Positions 54,617 to 64,000 of a stretch of DNA of 64,000 nt are shown one piece after another. The DNA comes from Symsagittifera roscoffensis. Lineage: Eukaryota; Xenacoelomorpha; Acoela; Convolutidae. The stretch is from positions 49,982,952 to 50,046,951 of the forward strand of contig NC_087065.1 of NCBI RefSeq assembly GCF_963678635.1, given 5' to 3'. Each line of letters begins with the position of its first letter. Position 1 is the first letter of the stretch. The translations under genes were made by a program, and so were the position numbers. The notes beneath the pieces are model-generated. The model was not told the origin of the DNA, ran no database searches, and was given only the letters and a program-made list of their open reading frames with translations.

Positions 54617-55141
54617 AGAATCAGGCTTCACAATTAATCATCGGAATGGGTCGAGTGATACATCATAATAAAGCATTTTCAGTCAAAAAATTGTTACGAG
54701 GTTGAGAGAAACCGGTTTGAAAATTTTGACATTGAGTGTTATTTTAATTGAGGCTACGGAAACTTGATGTTAATTAAAGGAAAACTAGTTTTTGAAGCTC
54801 TATTAAGCTCTTAAGCTGAGTTTTAGTTTTTTATCATTTTTTGAAAAAAATTGTTGTCGATTATGCCTAATTCATTTAGTTTCTACGCGTTTTTTTTCTC
54901 TCATCACGTTGCGCACAAAAAACCACACTATTTCCAAGAAAAAACAACCTAATTTTGTAGTTTTTTGAAGGTGATTGGAACATTATCTGCTACTTGCACA
55001 GCAACAGGCTATCCTTGTTGACAATTTCCAATTTGTAGATAACTTTGGTAGGAATTACAACAACAAAACTCTGCAAGTTTTGCATTTTTTGAGCCATTAC
55101 TCTAATCTGGCAAATAAATCAATTGGTATCCGCTGCTATTT
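54617..55141. other. Upstream region of CFAP44
   Basis: Non-coding. No TATA box at a sensible distance and no convincing RFX X-box. Confidence 0.4.
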
Positions 55142-55155
55142 TTGAGTAATTTCAG
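55142..55155 (+). promoter_or_regulatory. Splice-acceptor-like site upstream of CFAP44 ATG
   Basis: TTGAGTAATTTCAG precedes AA-ATG, so the AG is 2 nt from the start codon. This is very close for a 5'UTR intron and typical of trans-splice sites. The same stretch contains an in-frame TGA, supporting the start chosen. Confidence 0.45.
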
Positions 55156-55157
55156 AA

Positions 55158-55840
55158 ATGTCTGAAGAGTCTGATTCAACATCAGCAAACAACGTCGAGA
55201 ACACTGAGAAGGATGCGGACGAAATCGTAACCGATAATGCTGCTCAATTAGAAGAACAAATTCAAAATTCTGTAAACGCAGTTATTGACGCTGTAGCCGA
55301 TAATGGGACTGGGGACGAAGGAGCTGACGAAGACACAGAAAATACTTTGGCAGAGGAAACAGACGCAGTAAAAGAAAATCTGCCTGCGTCAGAAGAAGAG
55401 GAAAAACAGCCAGAAGAAGTCGAAAAACAGCCAGAAGAAGTCGAAAAACAGCCAGATGAAGACAAAAAACAGCCAGAAGAAGTCGAAAATACTGATAATA
55501 ACGATGAACTAAATTTTGAAGCGGAAAGAGAAAGTAGAAAGAGCGATGAATCTAATCTGAAACCAGAACAATTTGTTGATCCCGACGTATCAGTACATAC
55601 AGAACCGAAAAGCTTACAGGATACACCGGAGAGCTCCGCAGATGTTAACAAAACAGAAGTACCTCCTGTTACAGAGGTTTCTGCACAAGTTGTTCATTCT
55701 GAGCCGACACTTGTTGAAGCAAACGAGGAAGAGCTTCTTCATAAAATTCCCGAAGATTTTTATTACGATCACCATGAATTGGTGACGAAACCCAGAGTAT
55801 CCGAAAATTCAGAAATACCCGAATCCCTTCTAACTTTACA
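55158..55840 (+). CDS. CFAP44: CFAP44 exon 1 (acidic N-terminus)
   Basis: 227 residues plus two bases. Donor TTTACA|GTAAGA; without splicing the frame ends one codon later. Residues 82-109 are a coding minisatellite, EKQPEEV repeated about four times (21-bp units, ~55400-55490). Residues 196-227 are conserved in the family. Confidence 0.88.
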
Positions 55841-58800
55841 GTAAGAACGTTATATCAAATATTATGTTCATTTTTTAATGGTTTATCTATTATTTTTTAA
55901 TAAGTCAATGTATTGCTGTTCCGACTTTCGAAGAAAACGGAATATTTATGCTCGGTATGAATTTTTTCATTCAATCATTTTTCGCCAAACATTTTTTATA
56001 TCCTATTAAAGATATCGACTTCCTGAGTTCAAAATTAAAAAGATATTTTACCCCCAATCATTTTTTGTAAAAATCTAGGGGTTTGAAAATTGCCAAATTG
56101 GCTATGCTCTGGACTAAATAATGCGCGCTTTGAAGAGTTTATTGAAAATTTTGAGAGTGTAACGCGAATTATTTATGCGTGGTGAATTATCCCGAACAAC
56201 AAAATCGTTCCAAATTGAATTGAGGCTAGCTAATTGGTCGTATTAATTTCGTACCACTCAAAATTTTACACTTTGATTTTGTCCAAAATTTATAGGTTTT
56301 CAATATTTTCATTTCCCAAAAACAATTCGATATGATTTAAGGGACAGTAGGAACATTCAGGGCTTTGCCCTGATATACGAGCAGTCTTGCTGTTTTTAAT
56401 GCATTTTCGATAGCGCTGCGAAACATTGTCTTCTCTTTGAGTTTCGATTTTTGTGGCATATGAGAGACATTTATTATAATTGAATTAAAGGCTAAATTTG
56501 ATTCTTTGCATGCTCCCTTAATGTAAAAACTGAGTCAATGTGGTTATCGAGCGTTGAGCGCATTTGTTTATGTCAACACTAGCTGAAAAAATTAATTTTT
56601 GCAATTCATCTTGTGAAAGAAAAAGTTGTACAAAACTTGGATTTTGTTGCTTGGCAAAAATTGGTGGACAATTGTCCCGACCATTGAAAATGGGGAGCAA
56701 CTTTTGTATAGTGTGTGTTTTTTTTGTGTGTTGTGTAGACAATAAAGGTTGCGCATTTTGCCCATTTTTTGTTACCGTCCAGTATGCCTAAATTTTAGGG
56801 TTTAGTGCAGACCCGTTTTATCACACCCACAAAAAGAAAAAACAATTGAAAAAAAAATTTTAAAAAATCGGTTTACGAATTTTTGGCTTTTTTAAAAAAA
56901 ATTATCTAAGAACTAAGAATCAGTAACGACCCAAGTTTGTAGCACTTAATCATATAAACATATTTTAATTGTTTGGAGGGGTTAAAAACTATTTGAGACC
57001 AGTAAATGAGCAGTCTAAACGTTCAGGGCTTCGCCTAGTTGTGAACCGTCTCTGTGTTTTGGCTTTATCTTTTTATTCCGACTTTTTTACTGGTCTCAAA
57101 CCAAAGCTATTTGAGACCAGTAAAAAAGCAGTCGAAACATTCAGGGCTTCGCCTAGTTGCCAGCAGTCTCGGTGTTTTGACTTTTTCTCTTTGTTCCGAC
57201 TTTCGAAGAAAGTGCGGATTATTTATGCTTTGCGCGATTTTTTTTATTCAGTCAGTTTTGGACTTTTCAACTAAGCATGTTCCACGGAATTTTTTTCATT
57301 ATGTAAAAAACATTGTTTTCTTGAGCTCAAATTTAAAAAGATAATTCACCTGTGATTGTTTTTTGTTAAGTTATGGGGATTTGGAAAATGTTAATTTGAT
57401 CAATTTGGGATAATTAACGCGCGATATACTGCGTTCTTTTAACACGCGTAAGCGGTGGATCAATAAGTTCCAACTGAATTGAAGCATCTCATGTATTCTG
57501 GGAAGACAAGACGCTATACGCCAAATACGTCCTTTGTAGTTTACATTAGTGTGTGTTGGGAAAAATACGAAAAAAAAAGAAAAAAAAACTTTAGTTTTTT
57601 TTATTTTTTGGTCAATTTAGAAGCATTTTTTTTTTAAAATTGGCCCTAAAGTTCAGTCGGAAAAGCCTTAAAGTGCTTTGTCCTGTTATTTATGAAAAAA
57701 GAGTCTTGTTGAATCTGTTTTTGCTTCAGCTTAATATTTGTTTTTGTTCTAGTTTCATGGTTTTGGTCTCAATGGTTCTCCCCTTTTTTCAACTCTAAAC
57801 AACTTAAAACCATAGATAACTTAACTCCCTTTTTTGTTGCCTCAGCAATTTAACATCGCCACAGTTTAAAACCATTTTTATAACTTAACACCGTTTTATT
57901 CCAAAATGAAAATAAAACTTACTTGGGCACTTCGGCAAGCATCTAAGAATTAAACGAGAGAAATTTTTGCCATTTAAAGCCAGACAATTTTGGGCTACTT
58001 AATTCGCTCAAGTTTTGAGCAGAAATGACTTTGCCAATAGTTTCAATGAATCTTTCCAAAATTAAATGCAATGAACTTGCATATAATTTCATTTTGGAAC
58101 AATAAATTGCGAATCGTTCCAAAATGAACCAAAAACAAGCAATAGTTCAATGAGTTTCAAAGGCCCGCAAATAATTAGACGGCCTTTGACTAATAGGGCC
58201 TAGATTTCCAGACATTTTGAGCCAGTACAGGAATAGTAAAAACAGTTTAATCAACGCCAACAGCCAAAACATCTTTCACATTGAGAACCGTTCTCAAATT
58301 TAAACATATAACGTGATAGCTTTTTCAGCTTTTTTTTTCGAATTGTTGGCACATAAACGCAAAGAAAGCAACCCGACAATTAGGGCGATTGTCCTGTGAT
58401 AAAGTTGCTAGTGCACGAGTCAACTTCTTGCGTTCAGTTACGTTTCCGGGAATCTGCAAGGAATCAAAAAAAGCTGACAAAATTTAAGTAGGATTAAAAA
58501 CTAGTTTTAATAATACGAAATGACAAACAAAAATGAGAAAATTTTTTCACTGGTTCAACCCAAACTAGATAATGCTCTGAAAAAGTACAAGTCAGTTTTG
58601 TTTTGTTTCGGACACTATGTTTCGTACTCTTTCATTTAAAACACGGTATGGTTTTTTAAGAACTTATGGCCACTCGATGCATCAAAAAAATTAATTTTCT
58701 GTACAAAGGCAGTTTTTCGCAGCTCATTACTTTTCGCTGCCCACTACTTTCCACCAGTTTTTCTTTAGTTGGGAGGGCAATTGTCACTCCCAAAACCGCA

Positions 58801-61800
58801 CTAGTAACTGCGACAGTCGGTGTATATCTCTCGCTGAGATTTCTTAAATGCCTGATGACATTTTTTTTATGTGCTTGACAACTTTACGTCAAATTGTTAT
58901 GAATTAGCACAAGCTGGTTTTTTACTAATCATAATTTTTTAGTGAAAAATCTAATCGAAAATAAATTGCGAACTTGTCGATAAGGGTCTTAAGTAGTTTA
59001 GGAAGCCTCATTTTAGCATAATTTTCAACACGATGCAGGGTAAATTGTTTTGTAGTGAAGTGACTACGTGTTAAAATGTACGGCGTTAAATTGGCTGGTA
59101 TTAAATTGTAGGACACCAGTCTCAATATTTGTCAATCCATTTAAGAGCCGAGGAAATTTTCAAGTTTGCTGTCGTTACATTTCGTTTCTGTGTTGAATTT
59201 ACATTTTGTGTTGAAATGGTTTCTGGTTCTCACTTGTACCCGTGTTTTCTCGAATATGAGCCGCATTTTTTATTGATTTAATCGGGTTAAAAACATTTGT
59301 TTCATTTGAATGTGTCTTTTTTTGAGAACTTTTCTTACTTCTGTAATTTTGTGATGAATTATGATACTAACGGAAAATTTTTCAACAACAAAGCCTAGTT
59401 TTACAATTAAAAGGAGCTTGGTGCGTCCTGGCTGGAATCTTTTTAATCTCTCGCTCCTAGCCAGATACTAATTTTTCAGTATACATGAACTTTTCAGTAT
59501 TTTTAAACATGTTTTTTACCATTAAGGTTGTACAACATTTGTTTAAGGTTGTACAACTATTAAGGTTGTTCAACTTTTAGGTTGTGAATACAAAACTGTT
59601 TTTGTTAATTGCAATTATTTTTTACATGTGATTTCAAAATAGGTATTTTTATTTTTGATCGATTTAAAGTGACAATTGCATCATTTTTAGCCACGCGTTT
59701 GGATATGATTGTACAAAGAGAGCCAATCTTCATATTCTAGACGAGGACCATCTCCTCTTCTCTGCCGGCTCCCTCACAGTAGTTTTGAGCATCAAGTTGC
59801 GCAAACATACTTATCTGAAAGTGATCGGCGGAGGATCGGTCGGCGCCTTAACTGTTAGTGATTAAGGTCAAATTTGGATGCAAGTTTGTGTTTTTTTTTC
59901 GTATAAAAGCTTATGAAACAATTATTTTAAATTGATTTTGATGTTATTTATTTCGGCAATATTGGTTTTGTGAATAATGTCCTTCAGGGAGGCCTCCTCT
60001 AGGATTCGATCCCCTGACTATCTAAAGGGTCCCTTCTTTGGCAGTGTTTAACGACATCAACGTTCGGTCCAGCAACCCTAAATTTCTTTTAGAAGCGCCT
60101 TGACCGCCAAGATATTCAAAGTTTTGCTAATTATTTTCATTAAAGATTGCTCAAGACACTTATTAGCCCTGTCGGTACCAATATTTTGTGCATTTACTTA
60201 ATAATTGTCACAGAAGTATTAGTTTGACTACTTACATTTCGTGTGAAAAAAGCATCTTGCTTTTCAGGTACATCCACAGCGGAAGTCCTTCGTGGTCGCA
60301 GAAAAAGGAAACAAACCCAATATTTGCGTCTATGAGTACCCAAGCCTGAAACTCTATCGAATTTTACGAGAGGGAACCGAGGAAACTTACTCCTTTGTCA
60401 CCTTCGATCCTAGTGAGTATTGAAAAAAAATTGAAAATTTGTGAAAAGATTGTATTAAGGCAACAATTTGTAAAAACAATTGAGGTAGGTGCAGACCAAA
60501 AAAGCGGTTTTGGGCTTAAAACACAAAAGTGTTAGCTATCATTTTCAACGCAAAAATCTGGTAAAATTAAGTTCTTAAGTGTTTCAGGATTTGGTCTTAA
60601 TCCTAGATTTGCTCTTTTGTGGTAGATTTGAGCTTTCGTCATCCAAAAAAATGTCAGCTGTATCTTTAAGAAGACTATTGTTGGGACCAGCGAAAAAGAT
60701 TAAACAATAGAGAACGTGTTAATGGTCATAGCAGTTAAAAATAGTCTCTTCCAGAAAAGTATTCTTTTGAAAGAGTATTTGAATTGTTCCAATCAATATA
60801 CCCAGGATCGAGAAAAACTAGGTACGTTTTAGATGAACCTCTCAGAAACTTTGGAATGTTTTGCCTGAGGCGTATCGTAAAGGTATTTATTCTAAATAGA
60901 CATAAGAAAAATGGCTGGAAGAATCTTCTTCCAGTTTTCACTTAACGATTTTATTGGTGTCAATCAGCCTGTAGGTATGAGGCTCAATTAATAGAGGCAG
61001 TGGCTGCTGAGCGTATAATTTAAACCCAATAAAGGAGACGACGACTAGCGAGTTTCTGAAGTCTTTAAAATTTCAGACTTTTTTCATTTTTTATCCAATT
61101 TAGCCGAGTGTTTTCCGTCAAAAATGGTTGTACAAATTTTCTTGCAATATTTTTTACCTAACCTGAAATCTCTTCCACGTTTGTGATCGAAAACTTGATT
61201 GTAATTGCAGATTTAATCCGTCTTCGAAGTTCTTCCAACTTGAATTGATGGTGTAGGATCTATTGAATACTTTACTATATGCGAAATGTAACACTTGGTA
61301 CTTATAACACAAAAGCATGTGAGTGGATGATTTTCAAAAAAATCTTTTTTTTTTAAAATTTCATTTTTGTTGAAAATTTTATCAATTTTTAAAGCATTCA
61401 GTACTTCTCAGATCTTACAAGGCAGTCGGAACATGTACGGCTTTGTCCTGATAGAGGCAGTCTTGTCGATTTGGTTCAAGAGACTGTAGATTTGGGGCAG
61501 CGCCTTCAATTTCAAGGTTGAGCCCGCCGGCCTCTCAGAGTTGCTAACAATATTTGATTTTTCTACTATCTTATGAAATATGCAAAGTACGGAGTAGAAA
61601 TTGTTCCTTCTTCTACCCTCTAAAAATAGGTAAGTTTACCTTAAAAAGTAACTTAAGTTACCTCAACAGTTGAGGCAAAAAGTGCTCACCTTAACCTTGC
61701 CTAAAGCCACCTCAACTGCTACCTACCTTAATTCATCTCAAGTTTACCTTAAAACATGTGGGCGAACTACCTTAACTTTTACTTTAACTCACCTCAACTT

Positions 61801-63927
61801 TACGTTAAAAATTTAGGTGAAATTACCTTAAATTTTACTTTAAGTTACCCCAAGCTTACCTTGAAAATTTATCTGAACTGTGTATTCACCTTAACAATTA
61901 AGGTAAATATTCAATTTATTTTGGGGTAATTTCGGGTAAAACTCAAGGTAATTTCACCTCAAGTTTTAGTTCAAAGTTGAGGTAAGTTAAGGTAATAGTT
62001 TAGGCGGCCTAAGGTAGTTTTACCTATTAGGGTAAATGTTAAGGTAATTTTTTCAGGCAAACTTGAAGTGACTTGAAGTAAAAGTTAAGGTAGTTCCCCC
62101 TCAATTTTAGGTTAAACTTGAGGTGAGTTAAGGTAGTAGTTGAGGTGGCTTGAGGCAAAATTGAGGCGTGCATTTTTCGCCTTAACTCAGTTAGGGCAAA
62201 TTTTTAAGCTAAGTTTTACCTTAACTTTTTGATTAGTTCGTTTGTTGGATTTTTTAATTGCTATTAAGCACAAACAGATTCAATTAGTAAAGCAATCCAG
62301 AATGTTGAACAATAGGGCGCAATTTAGCTTGACTTGCATTTTACATGCAAATTGTATACAGAACCGCCACCGGGAAGGCCTGCACCATTAGATCTAACGA
62401 AATATGAGCATTTTTGAGCTGACGAAAAAAAATCTGGTGATAAATATGTTAGAAGACAATCAATTTGAACGGAAATCATTCAAAAAAAGTACACTCATCA
62501 AATAAACAAATCAGTTAAATAGAAGACAAAGTTAGTACTTACCTGAAAGCTAAAATACCCTAATCGGGAATCACTAGAATTGAAACAGAAGAAATTTTCT
62601 TTTTCTCAGACCATAAACATGAGCATTGGAACGTCAAAAAGAAGCCGGAAACAAACAACTAGCGTTCCCAGTCGATCAATTAAAAAGCAAAGCAAGTGCT
62701 ATATTGAACACTCAGTTGCAAGACCAGAAGGAATTTTTTTTTCTATAGGACACTCTTCTGTACAACTCATGTCATTACTATGAAGAAACCGCCCAGCTTT
62801 GTTTAGTTTTTAAGATAGATTAGGCAATTGTCATCCTTTCCTTGAAGCCTGACTTGAATTCCAGCCCTTGTCGAGAAAAAACTGAGTGTCGTCAAAAATT
62901 AAATGTTTTTTTTTTTTGTTGGATTCTCAAGTTCAAGTCAAATTGATGCAAAAATTTCGTGGTCCGACAACTGTGTCATTTTCACTGCTGCCAGTGGTAT
63001 GGCAGCGATTTTGTTAGCAAAACTGATAACTAAAACAAAAAAAGATGATGTAGTTTCTTACTGAATCGGCATGGCTAGGGTTTTAGTACTACATTCCAGG
63101 ATATTCATTTTTTTAACCTAAAAATTTTCTCATATCTCATATACTGACATTTTTGAAAGTACAGTTTTTTCTCCTGTGTGACTAGTCAAAATCGAAGTTT
63201 TTTGTTTGTCAGACATTTTGGATTTAAATAAACCTTATTTAGGCGGAGAGCTGCTGGCTTCGCTGGGCGGCAAGCCGGATTACATGCTTACTATCTGGAA
63301 CTGGAGACATGAGCACATTACTCTGAGGTGCAAGGCCTTCTCCCAGGAGATATTCAGAGTCTCTTTTTCAAATGACCTCGAAGGCATTCTCACAACTGCA
63401 GGTCAAGGTCACATAAGGTCAGTGTATAGGAAATTTAATTAGGTTAATAATTAAAAATCGAATTCAAATATGTTGACCGAGGCCTGGGAAGCCAGAAACA
63501 GAAACTTAACTTGATTATATTGGTTTTCCATGTTTACCTACATCGATTTGAAAGGCCTAGTTTGATGAAGAAACTTGGTGAAAACTTTCAGGGGGAAATG
63601 ACGTTTTGGTGCACTGTTTCAAAGGCTTTGCAATACAATTGATTTAGCTTACAAATCGAACTTTTAAGTGGAATTTTAAATTACCTCTTGCGCAAAAACT
63701 TGCGCTGTTTACTTAAAGGTTTGTCTGGAAGCGCAAGATTTATACCAAAGTTTTTCGAGACTTTTTTAAATGTGATTCTTTTGAATGCAGATTTTGGAAG
63801 ATGGCACGTACGTTCACTGGTCTAAAGCTGCAGGGAGAGATCGGCCGGTTCGGCAAAACAGAGTTGTCAGATATCGAAGGCTATGTGGAACTACCCGATG
63901 GCAAAGTGCTCTCCGGATGCGAGTCAG
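55158..63927 (+). CDS. CFAP44: Cilia- and flagella-associated protein 44, N-terminal part
   Basis: Five exons on the plus strand (55158-55840, 59691-59853, 60268-60412, 63243-63417, 63791-63927), 434 codons, continuing past the window. Phases are consistent and all sites are GT-AG. After an acidic N-terminus comes [17 protein letters not shown], then [20 protein letters not shown] and WD40-type blades: [58 protein letters not shown] and [19 protein letters not shown]. These match CFAP44/WDR52. Known role: with CFAP43 it forms the tether/tetherhead complex that ties the inner dynein arm I1/f to the axoneme; loss in mammals causes sperm-flagellum defects. CFAP43 is a relative, but the motifs fit CFAP44 better. 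Confidence 0.92.
55918..56405 (+). repeat. Family X copy in CFAP44 intron 1
   Basis: Head TGTTCCGACTTTCGAAGAAA, core AATCGTTCCAAATTGAATTG, tail GGAACATTCAGGGCTTTGCC. Positions 56405-56985 between X copies show no feature. Confidence 0.72.
56988..57230 (+). repeat. Two tandem family X tail modules
   Basis: 118-bp units starting CTATTTGAGACCAGTAAA at 56989 and 57107, each with TTCAGGGCTTCGCCTAGTTG and TCTCNGTGTTTTG. Includes a perfect 18-bp inverted repeat at 57083-57100/57110-57127. Confidence 0.75.
57190..57720 (+). repeat. Family X copy in CFAP44 intron 1
   Basis: Head TGTTCCGACTTTCGAAGAAA, core TTTGGGATAATTAACGCGCG, tail AGTTCAGTCGGAAAAGCC. The head TGTTCCGACT and the tail AGTCGGAA are inverted, which may mark element ends. 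Confidence 0.75.
57774..59117 (+). mobile_element. Non-autonomous or decayed MULE in CFAP44 intron 1
   Basis: A 1344-bp element. The right end, reverse-complemented, begins GGTGTCCTACAATTTAATAC and iterates AATTTAAYRCC, echoing the intact MULE's GGTGTCCCA start and AATTTAACCCC motifs. The left end starts GGTTCTCCCC and iterates TTAACTCC, TTAACATC, TTAACACC. Flanked by GGTCTCAAT (57765-57773) and AGTCTCAAT (59118-59126), an 8-of-9 match for a 9-bp target duplication. No transposase recognised inside. Confidence 0.72.
59691..59853 (+). CDS. CFAP44: CFAP44 exon 2
   Basis: Acceptor ATCATTTTTAG|CCACGC, donor TTAACT|GTTAGT. Encodes [20 protein letters not shown], then [20 protein letters not shown] to GGGSVGALT. 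Confidence 0.9.
60268..60412 (+). CDS. CFAP44: CFAP44 exon 3
   Basis: Acceptor TTGCTTTTCAG|GTACAT, donor GATCCTA|GTGAGT. Encodes [20 protein letters not shown] through [10 protein letters not shown]. Confidence 0.92.
61060..61480 (+). repeat. Family X copy in CFAP44 intron 3
   Basis: Degraded, with body GATTTAATCCGTCTTCGAAG and tail AGGCAGTCGGAACATGTACG, then TTTGTCCTGATAGAGGCAG. The rest of intron 3 outside this and FB2 shows no feature. Confidence 0.6.
61616..62233. mobile_element. Foldback element FB2 in CFAP44 intron 3
   Basis: A 618-bp imperfect palindrome with a left arm rich in ACCTTAA/ACCTCAAC and a right arm rich in TTAAGGTA/TTGAGGT. Shares CACCTTAACAATTAAGGTA and CTTAACTCAGTTAGGGYAAA with FB1. 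TA on both flanks. Confidence 0.65.
63243..63417 (+). CDS. CFAP44: CFAP44 exon 4
   Basis: Acceptor CCTTATTTAG|GCGGAG, donor CATAAG|GTCAGT. Encodes [20 protein letters not shown] through TTAGQGHI. Confidence 0.92.
63791..63927 (+). CDS. CFAP44: CFAP44 exon 5
   Basis: Acceptor TTTGAATGCAG|ATTTTG, donor GTCAG|GTAAGT. Encodes [20 protein letters not shown] then [20 protein letters not shown]. The gene continues beyond 64000. Confidence 0.92.
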
Positions 63928-64000
63928 GTAAGTTTCGAAAATCACAATTTTGTGAATATAGCAGTACTTATCAGTTGAGTTGCAAGATCAAAAACATGAA

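Noticed and set aside
54416-54631. 71-codon minus-strand ORF with two identical 31-aa repeats
   Set aside because: The protein repeat simply reflects the 93-bp DNA tandem duplication (a multiple of three); no sign it is coding.
53155-55157. RFX X-box between MORN3 and CFAP44
   Set aside because: Only isolated half-sites (GTTGC, GCAAC) in the wrong relative orientation or spacing were seen.
55262-55651. 129-codon minus-strand Ser/Phe-rich ORF
   Set aside because: Mirror of the acidic, GAA-rich CFAP44 exon 1 on the other strand.
58666-58878. 70-codon ORF in CFAP44 intron 1
   Set aside because: Lies inside the decayed MULE-type element and has no recognisable domain.
59990-60090. Second tRNA-like sequence (GGATTCGATCC)
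   Set aside because: Only a box B-like match; no box A at a proper distance and no foldable stems seen.

Overview
The window is AT-rich nuclear DNA from an animal (metazoan). It holds three recognisable host genes with ordinary GT-AG introns: a germline nanos gene and two motile-cilium genes, MORN3 and CFAP44. The two cilium genes mean the lineage has motile cilia or flagella, so nematodes are unlikely. I cannot name the species. Everything else is repeats and transposon remains, and a 200-base assembly gap lies at 5459-5658.

Layout. 1-5458: degenerate copies of a dispersed repeat (here family X), a ~1.3-1.5 kb unit present twice in direct orientation, and arrays of a GCGGAATCCGC-like motif. 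5690-7640: two BEL/Pao retrotransposon relics pointing away from each other. 8260-8669: a foldback element. 9488-10324 (minus): nanos, intact, single exon. 10330-15020: no gene; two copies of a small repeat with iterated ends (family Y). 15023-37308: a tandem segmental duplication (units 15023-27425 and 27433-37308). Each unit carries the same dead Ty3/gypsy element, the same nested MITEs, LINE reverse-transcriptase fragments and a BEL/Pao LTR. The first gypsy copy contains a five-fold, 690-bp tandem array of its reverse-transcriptase segment; the second has two units. 36626-43750: a decayed BEL/Pao element. 43906-46523: an apparently intact Mutator-like (MULE) DNA transposon with a FLYWCH-MULE transposase, ~105-bp terminal inverted repeats built from iterated TAACCCC motifs and a perfect 9-bp target duplication. 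49873-53154 (minus): complete MORN3 in five exons (242 aa). 55158 to beyond the right edge (plus): the first five recognisable exons (434 codons) of CFAP44, whose introns hold a second MULE-type element, a second foldback element and more family X.

How the genes relate. MORN3 and CFAP44 are divergently arranged with ~2.0 kb between start codons, so a shared ciliary or spermatogenic regulatory region is possible, but I found no convincing RFX X-box. Splice-acceptor-like sites lie within about 20 nt upstream of all three start codons, which fits either 5'UTR introns or spliced-leader trans-splicing. The most interesting material is the young MULE and its relatives, and a recurring architecture in which unrelated small elements have ends made of short iterated motifs.
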